Below, piece after piece: positions 18,501-26,520 of a DNA stretch of 64,000 nt. The stretch's first letter is position 1; every line of letters begins with the position of its first letter. The stretch is from Fischerella sp. CENA71. GTDB lineage: Bacteria > Cyanobacteriota > Cyanobacteriia > Cyanobacteriales > Nostocaceae. Location of the stretch: contig JANBVI010000064.1 in the NCBI GenBank assembly GCA_024239075.1, positions 124,001 through 188,000 on the forward strand. The letters run 5' to 3'. Position numbers and translations under genes: made by a program. The notes beneath the pieces were generated by a model. The model searched no databases, was not told the DNA's origin, and was given only the letters and a program-made list of their open reading frames with translations.

Positions 18501-19681
18501 CCAACCATAGTACCTGTGCCATGTGCTTCAATTAAACCGACACTGGCAGGTGAAAATCCTGCATCTTCATAAGCACGATGCAAAGCCCTGACTTGCCCTT
18601 CTGGGCGAGGTGCATAAATGCTTTTATAGCGACCATCACTGGAAGCACCAATACCTTTGATCACTGCATAGATTCGGTCATTGTCCCTAATCGCGTCTTC
18701 CAGGCGTTTCAACACCAACATGCCAATACCTTCAGCTAGCATCATGCCATCCGATTGAGCATCAAAAGGTTTGGTATTCTGGCTTGGAGAAACAGCAGGT
18801 GTTTTGCTGAAACACATATAGGCAACAATTGAGTTGTCAGTGTCAACTCCACCAGTGAGCATCATGTCGGCTCGATGATCGACTAGTTCACTGATCGACA
18901 TTGCTAATGCTCCTAATGAACTCGCACAGGCAGCATCGACTACACAGTTCATTCCTCCTAAATCTAGGCGGTTGGCAATTCGTCCAGAAACTATGTTTGC
19001 TAACATACCGGGAAAAGCGTTCTCTTCCCATGGCACATATGCACTTTTGATTTTCTCAATAATTTTTTGCGTATCTTCGTCAGACAAACCACTACTTTTT
19101 AAGACTTTTTCCCATATGGGATACTCTAATCTAGTAGCCAATGGCATTGCTAACTGTCTTGCTAGGGCTACACCTAAAATTACTCCAGTATGCTCTCGGT
19201 TAAATTGTTTTTTTTCACCATACCCTGCATCTTCTATCGCTGCTTTTGCAACAACCAAACCTAGCAACTGCGAAACATCTGTGACTTCCAAAAGATTTGG
19301 AGGAAGTCCAAATTCCATGGGATTGAATTCGATTTCGGGGATAAATCCACCACGTTTGCAGTAAGTTTTATCAGGGGCTTTGGGATTAGGATCGTAGTAA
19401 TCATCAATATTCCAGCGCGACGGAGGAACATCGGTAATACAATCAACTTGGCGAATTATTTTTTCCCAATATTCTTGTAAATTTTTAGATTGCGGGAAAA
19501 TAGAAGCCATTCCAATAATAGCAACAGGATTTTGTTGCAATTTTCTATTGATATTATGAGTTTCAGTTGCATTTGCAGACATCATTTTTTTAACCTTTAT
19601 CAGTTTGTGCAAAGTCTGTTCACAATTGCTAACTTCTTGTTGTAACTGTGCAAAGTCAACTTCAATTCTAGAAGCAGCCAT
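12539..19681 (-). CDS. hglE-like: HglE/PfaA-type iterative PKS (KS-AT-ACP-ACP-KR-DH)
   Basis: 2380 residues. KS from about residue 50 with Cys252 in V-D-A-A-C-A-S-S and both catalytic histidines (E-A-H-G-T-G, Q-I-G-H-A-K). AT with Ser724 in G-H-S-F-G-E. A helical linker has an internal duplication (about 1080-1195), followed by an S-N-G-rich spacer. Two carrier domains follow: ACP1 has Thr1343 where the pantetheine Ser is expected, while ACP2 has Ser1481. KR starts near 1820 (S-G-G-A-K-G-I, Y in S-D-Y-A-I-A-N), with a hot-dog DH-like domain at the C-terminus (D-H-V-I-A-G-R-P-V-L-P-A-T). The layout matches the first protein of polyunsaturated-fatty-acid and heterocyst-glycolipid synthases. It heads the operon. 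ATG start at 19681; an ATG 32 codons in (19585) has a better AAGG site but would remove a plausible coiled-coil N-terminus. Confidence 0.88.
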   Translation of the reverse strand: MAASRIEVDFAQLQQEVSNCEQTLHKLIKVKKMMSANATETHNINRKLQQNPVAIIGMASIFPQSKNLQEYWEKIIRQVDCITDVPPSRWNIDDYYDPNPKAPDKTYCKRGGFIPEIEFNPMEFGLPPNLLEVTDVSQLLGLVVAKAAIEDAGYGEKKQFNREHTGVILGVALARQLAMPLATRLEYPIWEKVLKSSGLSDEDTQKIIEKIKSAYVPWEENAFPGMLANIVSGRIANRLDLGGMNCVVDAACASSLGALAMSISELVDHRADMMLTGGVDTDNSIVAYMCFSKTPAVSPSQNTKPFDAQSDGMMLAEGIGMLVLKRLEDAIRDNDRIYAVIKGIGASSDGRYKSIYAPRPEGQVRALHRAYEDAGFSPASVGLIEAHGTGTMVGDPAEFTALKEVFSENNSRTQHIALGSVKSQIGHAKAAAGAASLIKTALALHHKVLPATINITQPHPKLGLENSPLYLNTKTRPWMRSQGELPRRAGVSSFGFGGTNYHIVLEEYSSEHDRPYRLHNTPQSVLLFALTPEQLKSRCQEILGQLQSPEKERYYAQLIATCQSSEIPPTNARVGFVAESLTEACKLLQTSIDLLTTKPQVESWEHPQGIYYRKTSLPSEGKVVALFSGQGSQYLEMGRELVINFPCLRQTYSQIDNLFCKDGLKPVSEIVFPPPVFDQAQKQSQVEALQKTEYAQAAIAAFSISLYKLLHQAGFQPDFLVGHSFGELTALWAAGVLSEEDYFFLVKARGQAMAAPSDPEFDAGAMLAVKGDVSQVEEIIKNFPLVTIANLNSPSQVVLAGAKAEITQLQEQLKAKAFSTVLLPVSAAFHTPLVAHAQKPFAQAIEEVNFKEPTIPVYTNVTGECYPKEPQAIQKVLKQHLINQVHFKQEIENIYAQGGYCFIEFGPKGILTNLVKDILRDQPHLAVALNGSYQKDSDRCFREAVMQLRVAGLSLKNPDTYQLEQKTPEIKNNKQLIVQLNGSNYVSEKTKQAFEKALQNGHKVSLLPTKDKSSEINTLSTPPTQKIDQMPISQPDNTHRNQSIPVANGNNPEKSSDLKKYPQATPKAQMQTSPEPTQNYQLVLDSLEYSLIQFNRNQRDTLRVHEQSLKHQTEYTKTFFQLMQQYNSLLVNDKFSHQDAETKQIALSYSERSIMRFHEHHGETLRVHDQYLNHQTEQTKKYFQLLQQYYSQLLATINTKQPAVFSDEHTSAAPVAVNGKTTASVAVPTHSFITDFEPVLINGTSNGVSNGVSNGASNGTSNGVSNGASNGAYNSTSHDTKPVSITTSDALVIPSSNVPSLPITIDESSFIQTLLNIVSEKTGYPLGMLELWMDTEVDLGIDTIKRVEILGALLELYPDLSKPNLEELEKQRSLGQIVEYLQTLIPGSTEVESVSVKTTQEVALDESDAATHTDSKDLHIASSSVVPVTLGTSEESTLPVPSVDLTDLSQILLNVVSDKTGYPVEMLELSMDMEADLGIDSIKRVEILGGLLELCPDLPKPNPEELGELRTLGQIVDYMKQQANVLEKKTLLAKPYNQQSEVSHNILRSTVHLKFLPEPDILDFSLPEKHIALLTDDGTPMTSELALALLQRDWKVVVLSFPQTLIADQLPLPEGINRVMLANLSEEHLQNQLEAIASQYGQIAAFIHLNPDSHDDLSNHVLYLETEKALLRHVFLIAKHLKVSLNQAASQGRSCFLTVARLDGQFGLGCKTNFGVISGGLFGLTKTLNQEWETVFCRAIDLSPDIDTQTSVRYILNELHDPNQLIAEVGYSSQGRATLVCKPETRGDRGHGDKGNTNEILSASPGLPLTTSSPQSQVFLVSGGAKGITAQCVIKLAQHYQCKFILLGRSPVDPEPVWAEGCSTEGELKKRIMDDFIARGEKPTPAMVQKKYKAISSRREIQATLRAIEEAGGQAEYLSVDITDAAQIQEQVTTAVERLGAVTGIIHGAGNLADKRIENKSERDFEIVYTTKVAGLENLLRCVSPSQLNYLVLFSSVVGFYGNIGQSDYAIANEILNKSAHLVKRNYPNCHVVAINWGPWDSGMVTPELKKAFVERGIETIPIEFGTQMLVDELAPLNQQTTQVVIGSPLVYIPQSSNPDLKKYRIQRRLILAANPFLQDHVIAGRPVLPATCALTWIANTCEQLYPGYKSFSCSNFKVLKGIVFDETQPTEYILDLQEISKNEVDEIDFDAKIWSNNPEGKTRYHFSSQIKIKQKITVFPHYESYKLKQEEIILGSDESLYQNGALSLFHGSCFQGVKTILNASPEKITIECSLANVEESKQGQFPVKTFNPYIADVQVHALWLWTQHFHQQGCLPSEIKTFEQFAPIPFDQPFYVSCEVKLKTESFVTADVIAHDNQGKIYNRIIGAKATILPRIFKD
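14225..14340. repeat. Interspersed repeat inserted in frame in the PKS (linker before KR)
   Basis: Purine-rich run on the coding strand (gagacacggggagatagg, then further ggggaca units), an AT-rich centre, and a pyrimidine-rich arm with cgcgtcacc and acgtcttctcccc. The same layout occurs at 42925-43015 and 46255-46395, each time read through in frame. Here it encodes an Arg/Gly/Asp/Thr-rich, then Ser/Pro-rich, low-complexity stretch just before the KR domain. Confidence 0.75.
15869..15959. repeat. 12-bp minisatellite encoding an SNG-rich linker
   Basis: Seven head-to-tail 12-bp units of the type accattactagc or accattactcac, ending in a partial unit. On the coding (minus) strand they encode repeats of S-N-G-V/A/T between the linker helices and ACP1 of the PKS. 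Length variation between strains would change only a flexible linker. Confidence 0.85.
16100..16430. repeat. Internal duplication of a helical linker motif in the PKS
   Basis: Two ~50-residue copies share the pattern T-L-R-V-H-(E/D)-Q, then H-Q-T-E-x-T-K, then F-Q-L-(M/L)-Q-Q-Y. They are diverged at DNA level. Similar helices occur in Hgl/Pfa-type proteins before the ACPs and probably form docking or dimer contacts (inference). Confidence 0.75.
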
Positions 19682-20041
19682 GGCTTAATTTTCATTATTT
19701 ACTTGAAGAATGTAGGGAAATAGCCAAGATTTATATGCTCCATCAAAAATAATCTTTCAGTAGACATTAAGAGATAATTATTGATTATTTTTACAGAGCA
19801 AGTAAGAATTCATATCTCTAAGGCTGCTACATAATTCTTGAGATAGTTTTATATTGGATTATTTCATAGAAATAAATTAATTGGTAATTGTATTAATTTA
19901 TTTTCGTACGTAATATCATCCATGACTCTTGCTGCTTATTCTAGACTGCTTACTTCTGTGTAGCAACTTATATGCAACAAATCAACTCTTGAGATATGAA
20001 ATTCTAAAGGTGTGTTTTTTCTGGTAATTGCTAATTTATAT

Positions 20042-20153
20042 ATAGGATTCCTATTGAATCTTTAACGTAAATAGTTATTGTTTATGTTTCATGTTTAGAG
20101 TTAAGTTCTCTCTAGCTCAACTACTAATTCAATAAAACACATAGGATTCCTAT
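20042..20153. promoter_or_regulatory. Two identical 13-bp palindromes upstream of the PKS operon
   Basis: The perfect palindrome ATAGGATTCCTAT occurs at 20042-20054 and again at 20141-20153, 99 bp apart centre to centre, about 360 and 460 bp upstream of the PKS start. The whole 19682-20232 gap is AT-rich and otherwise shows no gene. Duplicate spacing near a multiple of a helical turn suggests a regulator site (inference); no matching known motif is claimed. Confidence 0.4.
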
Positions 20154-20232
20154 AACTACATTAGTGGTCATTCATTCGTTGTTGATACTTTGATACATAA
20201 TTGAGGAGTTATGCCACACATGAAACAAAATT

Positions 20233-20535
20233 CTATTCTGAATCAGCATCACTACTTTTCTTTCTAGATTCTGTCTGTTCTTGAGCAGCGGTTAATAGTC
20301 GTCGTTCAAGTTCACTAATACTAATTCCAAGCTCAGAAGCGGTTTTAGTTTTCCATTCTTCCAGTTCAGAATCGTGTTGATTGAGCCATTCATGCACTGC
20401 GATACGTGCCATTTCAGCTTTACGAGCCGTCTGGCGGGCTGCATGAAAAATTAGCCGCTGGTGATCAAATCTGGTCAATGAGAGCATGAATCGCTGTAGT
20501 TTCATTCTCTTGAGGACGCAAACAACTTTAGCCAC
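20233..20535 (-). CDS. Small hypothetical protein
   Basis: Up to 100 residues from a GTG; an ATG at 20505 would give 90. Basic N-terminal half with a run F-D-H-Q-R-L-I-F-H-A-A-R-Q-T-A-R-K-A, acidic helical C-terminal half (S-E-L-E-R-R-L-L-T-A-A-Q-E-Q). No recognised domain or signal peptide. It lies alone between two AT-rich gaps upstream of the PKS operon and on its strand. I do not recognise a family. Confidence 0.45.
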   Translation of the reverse strand: MAKVVCVLKRMKLQRFMLSLTRFDHQRLIFHAARQTARKAEMARIAVHEWLNQHDSELEEWKTKTASELGISISELERRLLTAAQEQTESRKKSSDADSE

Positions 20536-21326
20536 ATCACTTATATCTAGCTTTTAATAACACTATCTCATCTACTAAGAGATTATCTTCCAAAATTGCA
20601 TATAAATTGTATTTTCCCAGTTTTTCATGTCACGTTAATGTTATGAAAATCCGAAAATAAGCCACAAAATCAAAGAAAATAAGTTAATTTTCATCCTTGA
20701 TTATAAGATCAGCTTAGATTCTTTCTTTTGAGAATATATAATTTCTGAGTTTTTATTCAAGGTTTATGTACTATTTATTACTATTTATTTATTGCTGTTT
20801 AAGCAGAGCATTCTAAGTTATTCTAATCAAGAAGAGCGAAATGGGTTTGTTATACGCAGATTAATGTATAAAAAATTAGTACAGACATCTACATCAAAAG
20901 TTGATATTTTAAAAACATATTGTATAAGTCTATATTTTATAGAAAATTTATATTGTTATTTCAATCACAACTAAATGATACAAACTATTCTGCTTGTCGA
21001 TAGATGATTTAATTATATTTTTAACTAAATTCTACTAATATATTTGCTTGTGAAGAGATGCGTATTACTATTCATGCTAATAATTTACTTGCCATTATTT
21101 TTTCTGTTTAAAGTTGTTGCACAAGAGTTGCATTTAAGTATCAAAAAGATTATGGTTGGTGATTAAATTGAATAAAGATAAAACTCCGTGCAGGAGGTAA
21201 TGGCATTGCACAGATTTAATACCTTAATAACTCTATTTCTTCATCTACCATTAGATATGATTAACACCTTGTAACATTCAGTTTTTACTTGATTAGAATT
21301 CCACAAAACAAAATGGAGTTGTTGGC
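20536..21326. other. AT-rich non-coding gap
   Basis: About 790 bp of very AT-rich DNA with no convincing ORF; one short open frame (20792-20974) looks like a chance run. No tRNA or clear hairpin terminator was seen. It may hold promoters for the small gene at 20233 and the plus-strand genes that follow. Confidence 0.5.
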
Positions 21327-21641
21327 ATGAGACTATCTGAGCTAGATCCACTCATACCACTATCTAATTTAAGAGAAGAACTCCTCAAATTGCCAAAAGG
21401 CTACTGTTTTTATGAACAAGAACTTATAGAGTTTTTATCAAGACGGCGATGGCCTGAAAACAATCGCCGTATTGATCGAACAACTTTTTGGCGGTGGAGG
21501 AACGATAATGGAATTGAGCATCAAAAAGTATTTAGTCGATTAGACCTTTTAAAACTTTGTCAGATTTGCGATCACTATCGTATAGATGGAACTCGCAGTG
21601 AATACTTAGACATTATGAAAAGGAAAAAAGAGGTGTGCTAA
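21327..21641 (+). CDS. Small putative DNA-binding (HTH-like) protein
   Basis: 104 residues with a GGAG ribosome site eight bases before the ATG. The centre (F-Y-E-Q-E-L-I-E-F-L, then D-R-T-T-F-W-R-W-R-N-D-N-G-I, then F-S-R-L-D-L-L-K-L) has the look of a helix-turn-helix of the MerR/excisionase kind, but I cannot name the family. It precedes the DevBCA-type exporter on the same strand with a 247-bp gap that contains a weak hairpin (21704-21728). A regulator of the exporter is one possibility. Confidence 0.6.
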   Translation: MRLSELDPLIPLSNLREELLKLPKGYCFYEQELIEFLSRRRWPENNRRIDRTTFWRWRNDNGIEHQKVFSRLDLLKLCQICDHYRIDGTRSEYLDIMKRKKEVC

Positions 21642-21888
21642 ACCAATAAATAAGTACAAATTTGAAGACATAAATTCCTGATTGGCTCTCACTGCTACAG
21701 AGTGATGGATATTTTTCTATAATCCATCCTCTGATAGCAACAATAAAATCCGAAATTATCAGCCAATCTGATCCAGTTTACTTTCTACTATCTATGTGAC
21801 TGTAGAGCAGAGCTATTGCCATTCGTCTCTCTTAAATTACATGAATAATTGCAAGAGAGCAGTATCCTTAGCTAGGAAAATATAAATC

Positions 21889-23094
21889 ATGGTGCAAAAA
21901 CAAAAGCAGCCAATTACGATACCTATAAATCAGTTGCCTATAATTTTGGCAATTGCTATAGCTGTAGGTGTCAGTGCAATTTCTCTCTACGGCCTTTCTA
22001 GATTTAGACCAAAGTCTGCAAATAATATTTCAGCTACCCCAATTAATACCCCTGCTATTACTAGTGTTGCTGCTCTTGGACGTTTAGAGCCTCAAGGAGA
22101 AGTGATTAATTTGTCTGCTCCTAATTCTCAAGGTGGTGTCCAAGTAGCAAAACTCCTTGTGAACAAAGGGGATAAAGTGCGTAAAGGGCAAGAAGTTGCA
22201 CTGCTGGACAATTATTATGTTCGTCTTGCAGCCTTAGAAAACGCTAAACAACAAATTTTAGTTGCTCAAGCTAGTCTAAATCAGGTAAAAGCGGGGGCGA
22301 AAGCAGGAGATATAGCTGCTCAAAAGGCGACTATTGCTCGTCTAGAAGCAGAGTTAGATGGAGAAATATCTACACAACAAGCAACCATAGCTCGCTTACA
22401 GGCAGAGTTACATAATGCCAAAAGCGAAAATCAACGGTATCAGATGTTGTACCAACAGGGAGCCATCTCAGCATCCGATGCAGATACTAAACGCTTGAGA
22501 ATGGATACTGTCCAACAACAGCTCTATGAAGCAAAAGCTAACCGAAACCGTACAGTAGACACTCTGCAAAAACAGTTAAGCGAAGCTAGAGCTAGGCTGG
22601 CGAGTATTGCTGAAGTCCGTCCTACTGATATACAAGCAGCCCAAGCTGAGGTTGAAAAGGCAAAAATAGCAGTAGTACAGGCTCGTGCTGATCTGGATTT
22701 GAGTATAGTGCGATCGCCTGTAGATGGGCAAGTCATCAAAATTTATACTTGGCCTGGAGAAATTATCGGTAATCAAGGAATTGCTCAGATCGGTTACACA
22801 GACCAGATGTATGTGGTAGCAGAAGTCTATGAAACTGATATTCAAAAAGTGCATATAGGTCAGTCGGCAATTATTACTAGCGATGCGTTTTCCGGCAAAT
22901 TACTAGGAACAGTAACAGATATAGGTTTACAAGTTACCCAACAAAATATTTTTAGTAACAATCCAGGAGCAGATACAGATAACAAAGTAGTTGATGTCAA
23001 AATTCGTATCAATAATCCAGAAGATAATCAACGAGTTGCAGCACTTACTAACTTACAAGTAGAAGTACTTATTAATCTTGGACAATCTCAATAA
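21889..23094 (+). CDS. devB-like: DevB-type membrane fusion protein of an ABC exporter
   Basis: 401 residues. One N-terminal membrane anchor (about residues 15-35), then a barrel-sandwich/lipoyl half (G-R-L-E-P-Q-G-E-V), a long coiled-coil hairpin (about 100-235, rich in A/Q/E/K), the second lipoyl half (D-L-S-I-V-R-S-P-V-D-G-Q-V-I-K) and a beta-barrel. This is the HlyD/DevB architecture. In Anabaena, DevBCA exports heterocyst glycolipids through TolC. Here it starts an operon with a DevC and a DevA homologue beside an Hgl-like PKS, so it probably exports that product (inference). Confidence 0.9.
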   Translation: MVQKQKQPITIPINQLPIILAIAIAVGVSAISLYGLSRFRPKSANNISATPINTPAITSVAALGRLEPQGEVINLSAPNSQGGVQVAKLLVNKGDKVRKGQEVALLDNYYVRLAALENAKQQILVAQASLNQVKAGAKAGDIAAQKATIARLEAELDGEISTQQATIARLQAELHNAKSENQRYQMLYQQGAISASDADTKRLRMDTVQQQLYEAKANRNRTVDTLQKQLSEARARLASIAEVRPTDIQAAQAEVEKAKIAVVQARADLDLSIVRSPVDGQVIKIYTWPGEIIGNQGIAQIGYTDQMYVVAEVYETDIQKVHIGQSAIITSDAFSGKLLGTVTDIGLQVTQQNIFSNNPGADTDNKVVDVKIRINNPEDNQRVAALTNLQVEVLINLGQSQ

Positions 23095-23190
23095 TAAATA
23101 CTTTTTTGAGCTTAGAAAATCTTAAGAAATATTTTGAAGATTTTCTTCCAAAAAAATCGCATTTTTAATCTCACTTTTGAGGTTTACAAG

Positions 23191-24363
23191 ATGATTAAAA
23201 ATATACCTGTAGCCTGGCTACAATTAGCTCGACAAAAACTTCGTTTTGCAGTAGCTTTGGCTGGTATTACGTTTGTTGCTGTTTTGATGTTCATGCAAAT
23301 TGGCTTTCAAGATGCTCTCTATGACAGTGCTACGCAAGTGCAGAAAAACTTAGCAGGAGATTTATTTATAATTAGTTCTCAATATAAATCTTTAACCTCA
23401 AATCAAAGTTTTCCACGCATTCGTTTATATCAAGCATTAGGGTTTGATGATATAAAGTCTGTTATTCCTGTATATGTTCAATTTGCTAAACTCAAAAATC
23501 CCATTAATGGTCGTAAATTCCCTATATATGTGCTGGGTTTTGATCCAGCCGAATCTGTTTTTAAATTACCAGAAGTCGAGAATAATAAAAATCTTCTCAA
23601 ACGTCCTAATGTAGTTTTATTTGACCGTGGTTCTCGATCTGAGTTTGGACCAATAGCGGAAAATTTTGAGCAACAAGAACCTGTCAGAATTGAAATATTT
23701 GGATATAATTCAACAATCGGCTACAAAGTTAAAGTTGGGGGCTTGTTTAAGCTTGGTCCTTCCTTTGGAGTTGATGGAAATTTAATGATTAGTTACTCAA
23801 CTTTTATTAAGGTATTTAGAGATCGTACTGCTGATTACATAGATATAGGATTACTTACTCTCAAACCTGGTGCTGATCACCAAAAAGTTTTAGCAAGTTT
23901 GTCAGATCACTTACCCAAAGATGTGAAAATTTTAACACGTCAGGGTTTTATTGATTTTGAAAAAAACTATTGGAGTCTAAGAACACCTATTGGATTTGTA
24001 TTTAATCTAATGGTAATCATGGGATTTATTGTTGGTGTAGTTGTTGTTTATCAAATTCTTTATAGTAATATATCTAACCACTTAGCTGAATATGCAACAT
24101 TAAAAGCAATGGGATTTAAAAATAACTATTTGCTAGGTGTAGTTTTTCAACAGGCTGTAATTTTAGCAATTGTAGGCTATATCCCTGGGGTCATGATATC
24201 TATGGGTTTATACGATTTGGCTAAAAATGCTACTAAATTACCAGTCGTCATGAGTTATGACAAGGCATTAATAATCTTATTTTCTACACTTTTAATGTGT
24301 TTAACTTCGGCATTTTTATCAACAAATAAATTGCGAGTTGTAGATCCAGCAGACATTTTCTAG
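23191..24363 (+). CDS. devC-like: DevC-type ABC exporter permease
   Basis: 390 residues with the MacB/FtsX-like plan: one N-terminal membrane helix (A-V-A-L-A-G-I-T-F-V-A-V-L-M-F), a large periplasmic domain, then three C-terminal helices (about 265-385). The N-terminal W-L-Q-L-A-R-Q-K-L-R-F is typical of DevC. I start at the ATG 23191, which has GAGG eight bases upstream; the longer frame begins at a TTG and adds a non-conserved stretch. It follows devB by 96 bp and precedes the ATPase by 25 bp. Confidence 0.9.
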   Translation: MIKNIPVAWLQLARQKLRFAVALAGITFVAVLMFMQIGFQDALYDSATQVQKNLAGDLFIISSQYKSLTSNQSFPRIRLYQALGFDDIKSVIPVYVQFAKLKNPINGRKFPIYVLGFDPAESVFKLPEVENNKNLLKRPNVVLFDRGSRSEFGPIAENFEQQEPVRIEIFGYNSTIGYKVKVGGLFKLGPSFGVDGNLMISYSTFIKVFRDRTADYIDIGLLTLKPGADHQKVLASLSDHLPKDVKILTRQGFIDFEKNYWSLRTPIGFVFNLMVIMGFIVGVVVVYQILYSNISNHLAEYATLKAMGFKNNYLLGVVFQQAVILAIVGYIPGVMISMGLYDLAKNATKLPVVMSYDKALIILFSTLLMCLTSAFLSTNKLRVVDPADIF

Positions 24364-24388
24364 TTTCATCCCATAACACCATAAATTC

Positions 24389-25084
24389 ATGTTTCAACAA
24401 GAAATTGTTGTTTCTGTTAAAAATATCAATCACTACTTTGGTCAAAAATCATTACGAAGCCAGATTTTATTTGACATTAATTTGGTTATAAAATCTGGAG
24501 AAATTGTAATTATGTCTGGTCCATCTGGTTCAGGAAAAACGACTTTACTAACTTTGATTGGTGGTTTACGGTCTGTCCAAGAAGGAAGTCTCAAATTTCT
24601 AGATTGGGAATTGCATGGGGCCAGTGATGAGAAGTTAGTGCAAATACGACGCCAGATTGGCTACATTTTCCAAGCTCACAACTTACTTGATTTCTTAACA
24701 GCTCGGCAGAATGTTCAAATGTCACTTGAACTACAAAAAAATATTTCTTATCGACAGGCTCGTCTGAAATCAGAAGCGATGCTTCACGCTGTTAAATTGG
24801 GACATCGAGTTAATTACTATCCTACCCATCTTTCAGGAGGGCAAAAGCAACGGGTAGCTATTGCCCGTGCTTTGGTGAGTCAGCCCAAATTAGTCTTAGC
24901 TGATGAACCTACTGCTGCCTTAGATAGAAAATCAGGTCGAGAAGTTGTAGAAATAATGCAGCTACTGGCTAAGGAACAGCAATGTGCTATTTTAATGGTG
25001 ACTCATGACAATCGAGTTCTAGACATAGCAGATAAAATCATCCACATAGAAGATGGTCGGATAATTAAAGAGGATTTGTTTTAA
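24389..25084 (+). CDS. devA-like: DevA-type ABC exporter ATPase
   Basis: 231 residues, complete ABC ATPase: Walker A G-P-S-G-S-G-K-T, Q-loop in F-Q-A-H-N-L-L, signature L-S-G-G-Q-K-Q-R, Walker B L-V-L-A-D-E-P-T and the switch histidine in V-T-H-D. It closes the devBCA-like operon and powers the permease. Length and motifs are those of the LolD/MacB/DevA group. Confidence 0.92.
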   Translation: MFQQEIVVSVKNINHYFGQKSLRSQILFDINLVIKSGEIVIMSGPSGSGKTTLLTLIGGLRSVQEGSLKFLDWELHGASDEKLVQIRRQIGYIFQAHNLLDFLTARQNVQMSLELQKNISYRQARLKSEAMLHAVKLGHRVNYYPTHLSGGQKQRVAIARALVSQPKLVLADEPTAALDRKSGREVVEIMQLLAKEQQCAILMVTHDNRVLDIADKIIHIEDGRIIKEDLF

Positions 25085-25129
25085 ACTGATTCGGTTGAAT
25101 TCCTTATCCCTCACAGCAGAATAAAATAT

Positions 25130-26389
25130 TCACTTTTTAACTAAAATATATGCCGTAGCATATTCAGGTAATTGACTAATGTATCTGGTGAAATCTTTAT
25201 TAGTCTTAAAAATACCTGCCAAGAAATCGAGTTGATAAAGGTTTGGTAAAAATGCTCCGCCTGTGTCGGCTATGACTCCCATTTTTAATTGTTTACTTTT
25301 TCCTTGACCATACTCAATCACAATTACCCGACCTAAACCAATATTCAATACATCCCCCGCAAAAGTTACTCCAGGTTTAATGGAAATTTTTGCATCAATC
25401 TTGTATCCATATCCTTTAATCGCATTCACTTTTTTAAAATACCAATATCGCTTTTGTGCTGTTGGTTTCACACCTCGAACATAAGACATTTCGTTGTTTC
25501 TATCGACATTAAAAAACTCTCTAGTACCATCTGTAAAATTAATTAGTATAGTTCCTTGCATCAAGGCTTCTTCTAAACCTTTGCGAGTCAAATAAGCAAG
25601 AGGTTCAACTTTACCATATTCTCTTCCACCAGGTTCATAGATACCTGATAAAACATCCTGCTTGGTATATCTAGTATAGAATTTATCGCTATTTGAATTA
25701 TCTTTTAAACTGTAAATTGGTATATTATAAGTAGAAGTTTTTTGGTGAGAGCCTGTATGAGTGAAAACGGCATATTTAGTTATTCTGAGCCGTTTTTGTT
25801 GAGGGTTTTGTGGCTTATAAGCAGACCATTTAATTACTTTAAAATTAGCATTAATAAAATTTGGTTCTTGTAAGCGAGTGATGCGATTATTAGCGATATC
25901 TTCTTGTAATACAGCAATCATAAAATCTAGGGTTTTCAGTGTATCTTGGACACTAACACCCGTAGTTCCTAGTAATCCTGTTCGGAGAATATCTGGATCT
26001 TGATTAGCGTAATCTTGGTAATATTTTCTAGTATTAATAAGAACAAATAATAAATCTTTTTGATTGAAACTAACCTTATTAGTTGGAATTTTTGCAGCAG
26101 AAATAATTTGATTACCATTAACGCTATATTTATACTTTTTAAATTCATCAATAACTTGATATGGTGCAGAAGCTGATATCAATTTTGAGCTTGATGCAAA
26201 ATCATTTTGTTGACCTGGATTATTTTCCGGTAAATTTGTAGGAGTTATAGAATTTACTGGAACAGAGGCTAAAGAAATTTGCTGTTGAGTGTTGGACTGA
26301 GTATGTAAATAGCCACCGACCAAACCAGCAGAGAATAAAGTCGCAAAACCAACCAGCAGACGAAGTTTGTGATTAAATAAAATACTCAT
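25130..26389 (-). CDS. Membrane-anchored protein with a 3D-like (MltA-type) domain
   Basis: 419 residues with an N-terminal signal anchor (L-L-V-G-F-A-T-L-F-S-A-G-L-V-G-G). The C-terminal part has G-V-I-A-D-T-G-G-A-F followed by Q-L-D-F, resembling the 3D motif (D-T-G-G-A-x, then I-D) of MltA-type lytic transglycosylases and related barrels, and a middle segment L-A-Y-L-T-R-K-G-L-E-E-A-L fits MltA. The match is partial, so peptidoglycan cleavage is only a family guess. Convergent with the devA-like gene, 45 bp apart. Confidence 0.55.
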   Translation of the reverse strand: MSILFNHKLRLLVGFATLFSAGLVGGYLHTQSNTQQQISLASVPVNSITPTNLPENNPGQQNDFASSSKLISASAPYQVIDEFKKYKYSVNGNQIISAAKIPTNKVSFNQKDLLFVLINTRKYYQDYANQDPDILRTGLLGTTGVSVQDTLKTLDFMIAVLQEDIANNRITRLQEPNFINANFKVIKWSAYKPQNPQQKRLRITKYAVFTHTGSHQKTSTYNIPIYSLKDNSNSDKFYTRYTKQDVLSGIYEPGGREYGKVEPLAYLTRKGLEEALMQGTILINFTDGTREFFNVDRNNEMSYVRGVKPTAQKRYWYFKKVNAIKGYGYKIDAKISIKPGVTFAGDVLNIGLGRVIVIEYGQGKSKQLKMGVIADTGGAFLPNLYQLDFLAGIFKTNKDFTRYISQLPEYATAYILVKK

Positions 26390-26520
26390 GACTAGAAGAA
26401 TTTAATCTCAAAGAAACTTTGGTGTTCTAAATTGTAGTTTTAAATTGTAATTTAACTGTAATTTCACATTAAAACTTAAAATATAAATAGTTATCTTGCC
26501 TCGATTCCATATAATTTCAG

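Noticed and set aside
20792-20974. 60-residue plus-strand ORF in the AT-rich gap
   Set aside because: Composition is that of random AT-rich DNA; no ribosome site or recognisable motif.
21780-21888. NtcA box (GTA-N8-TAC) upstream of the devB-like gene
   Set aside because: The best candidate, around 21802, fails at the second half-site.
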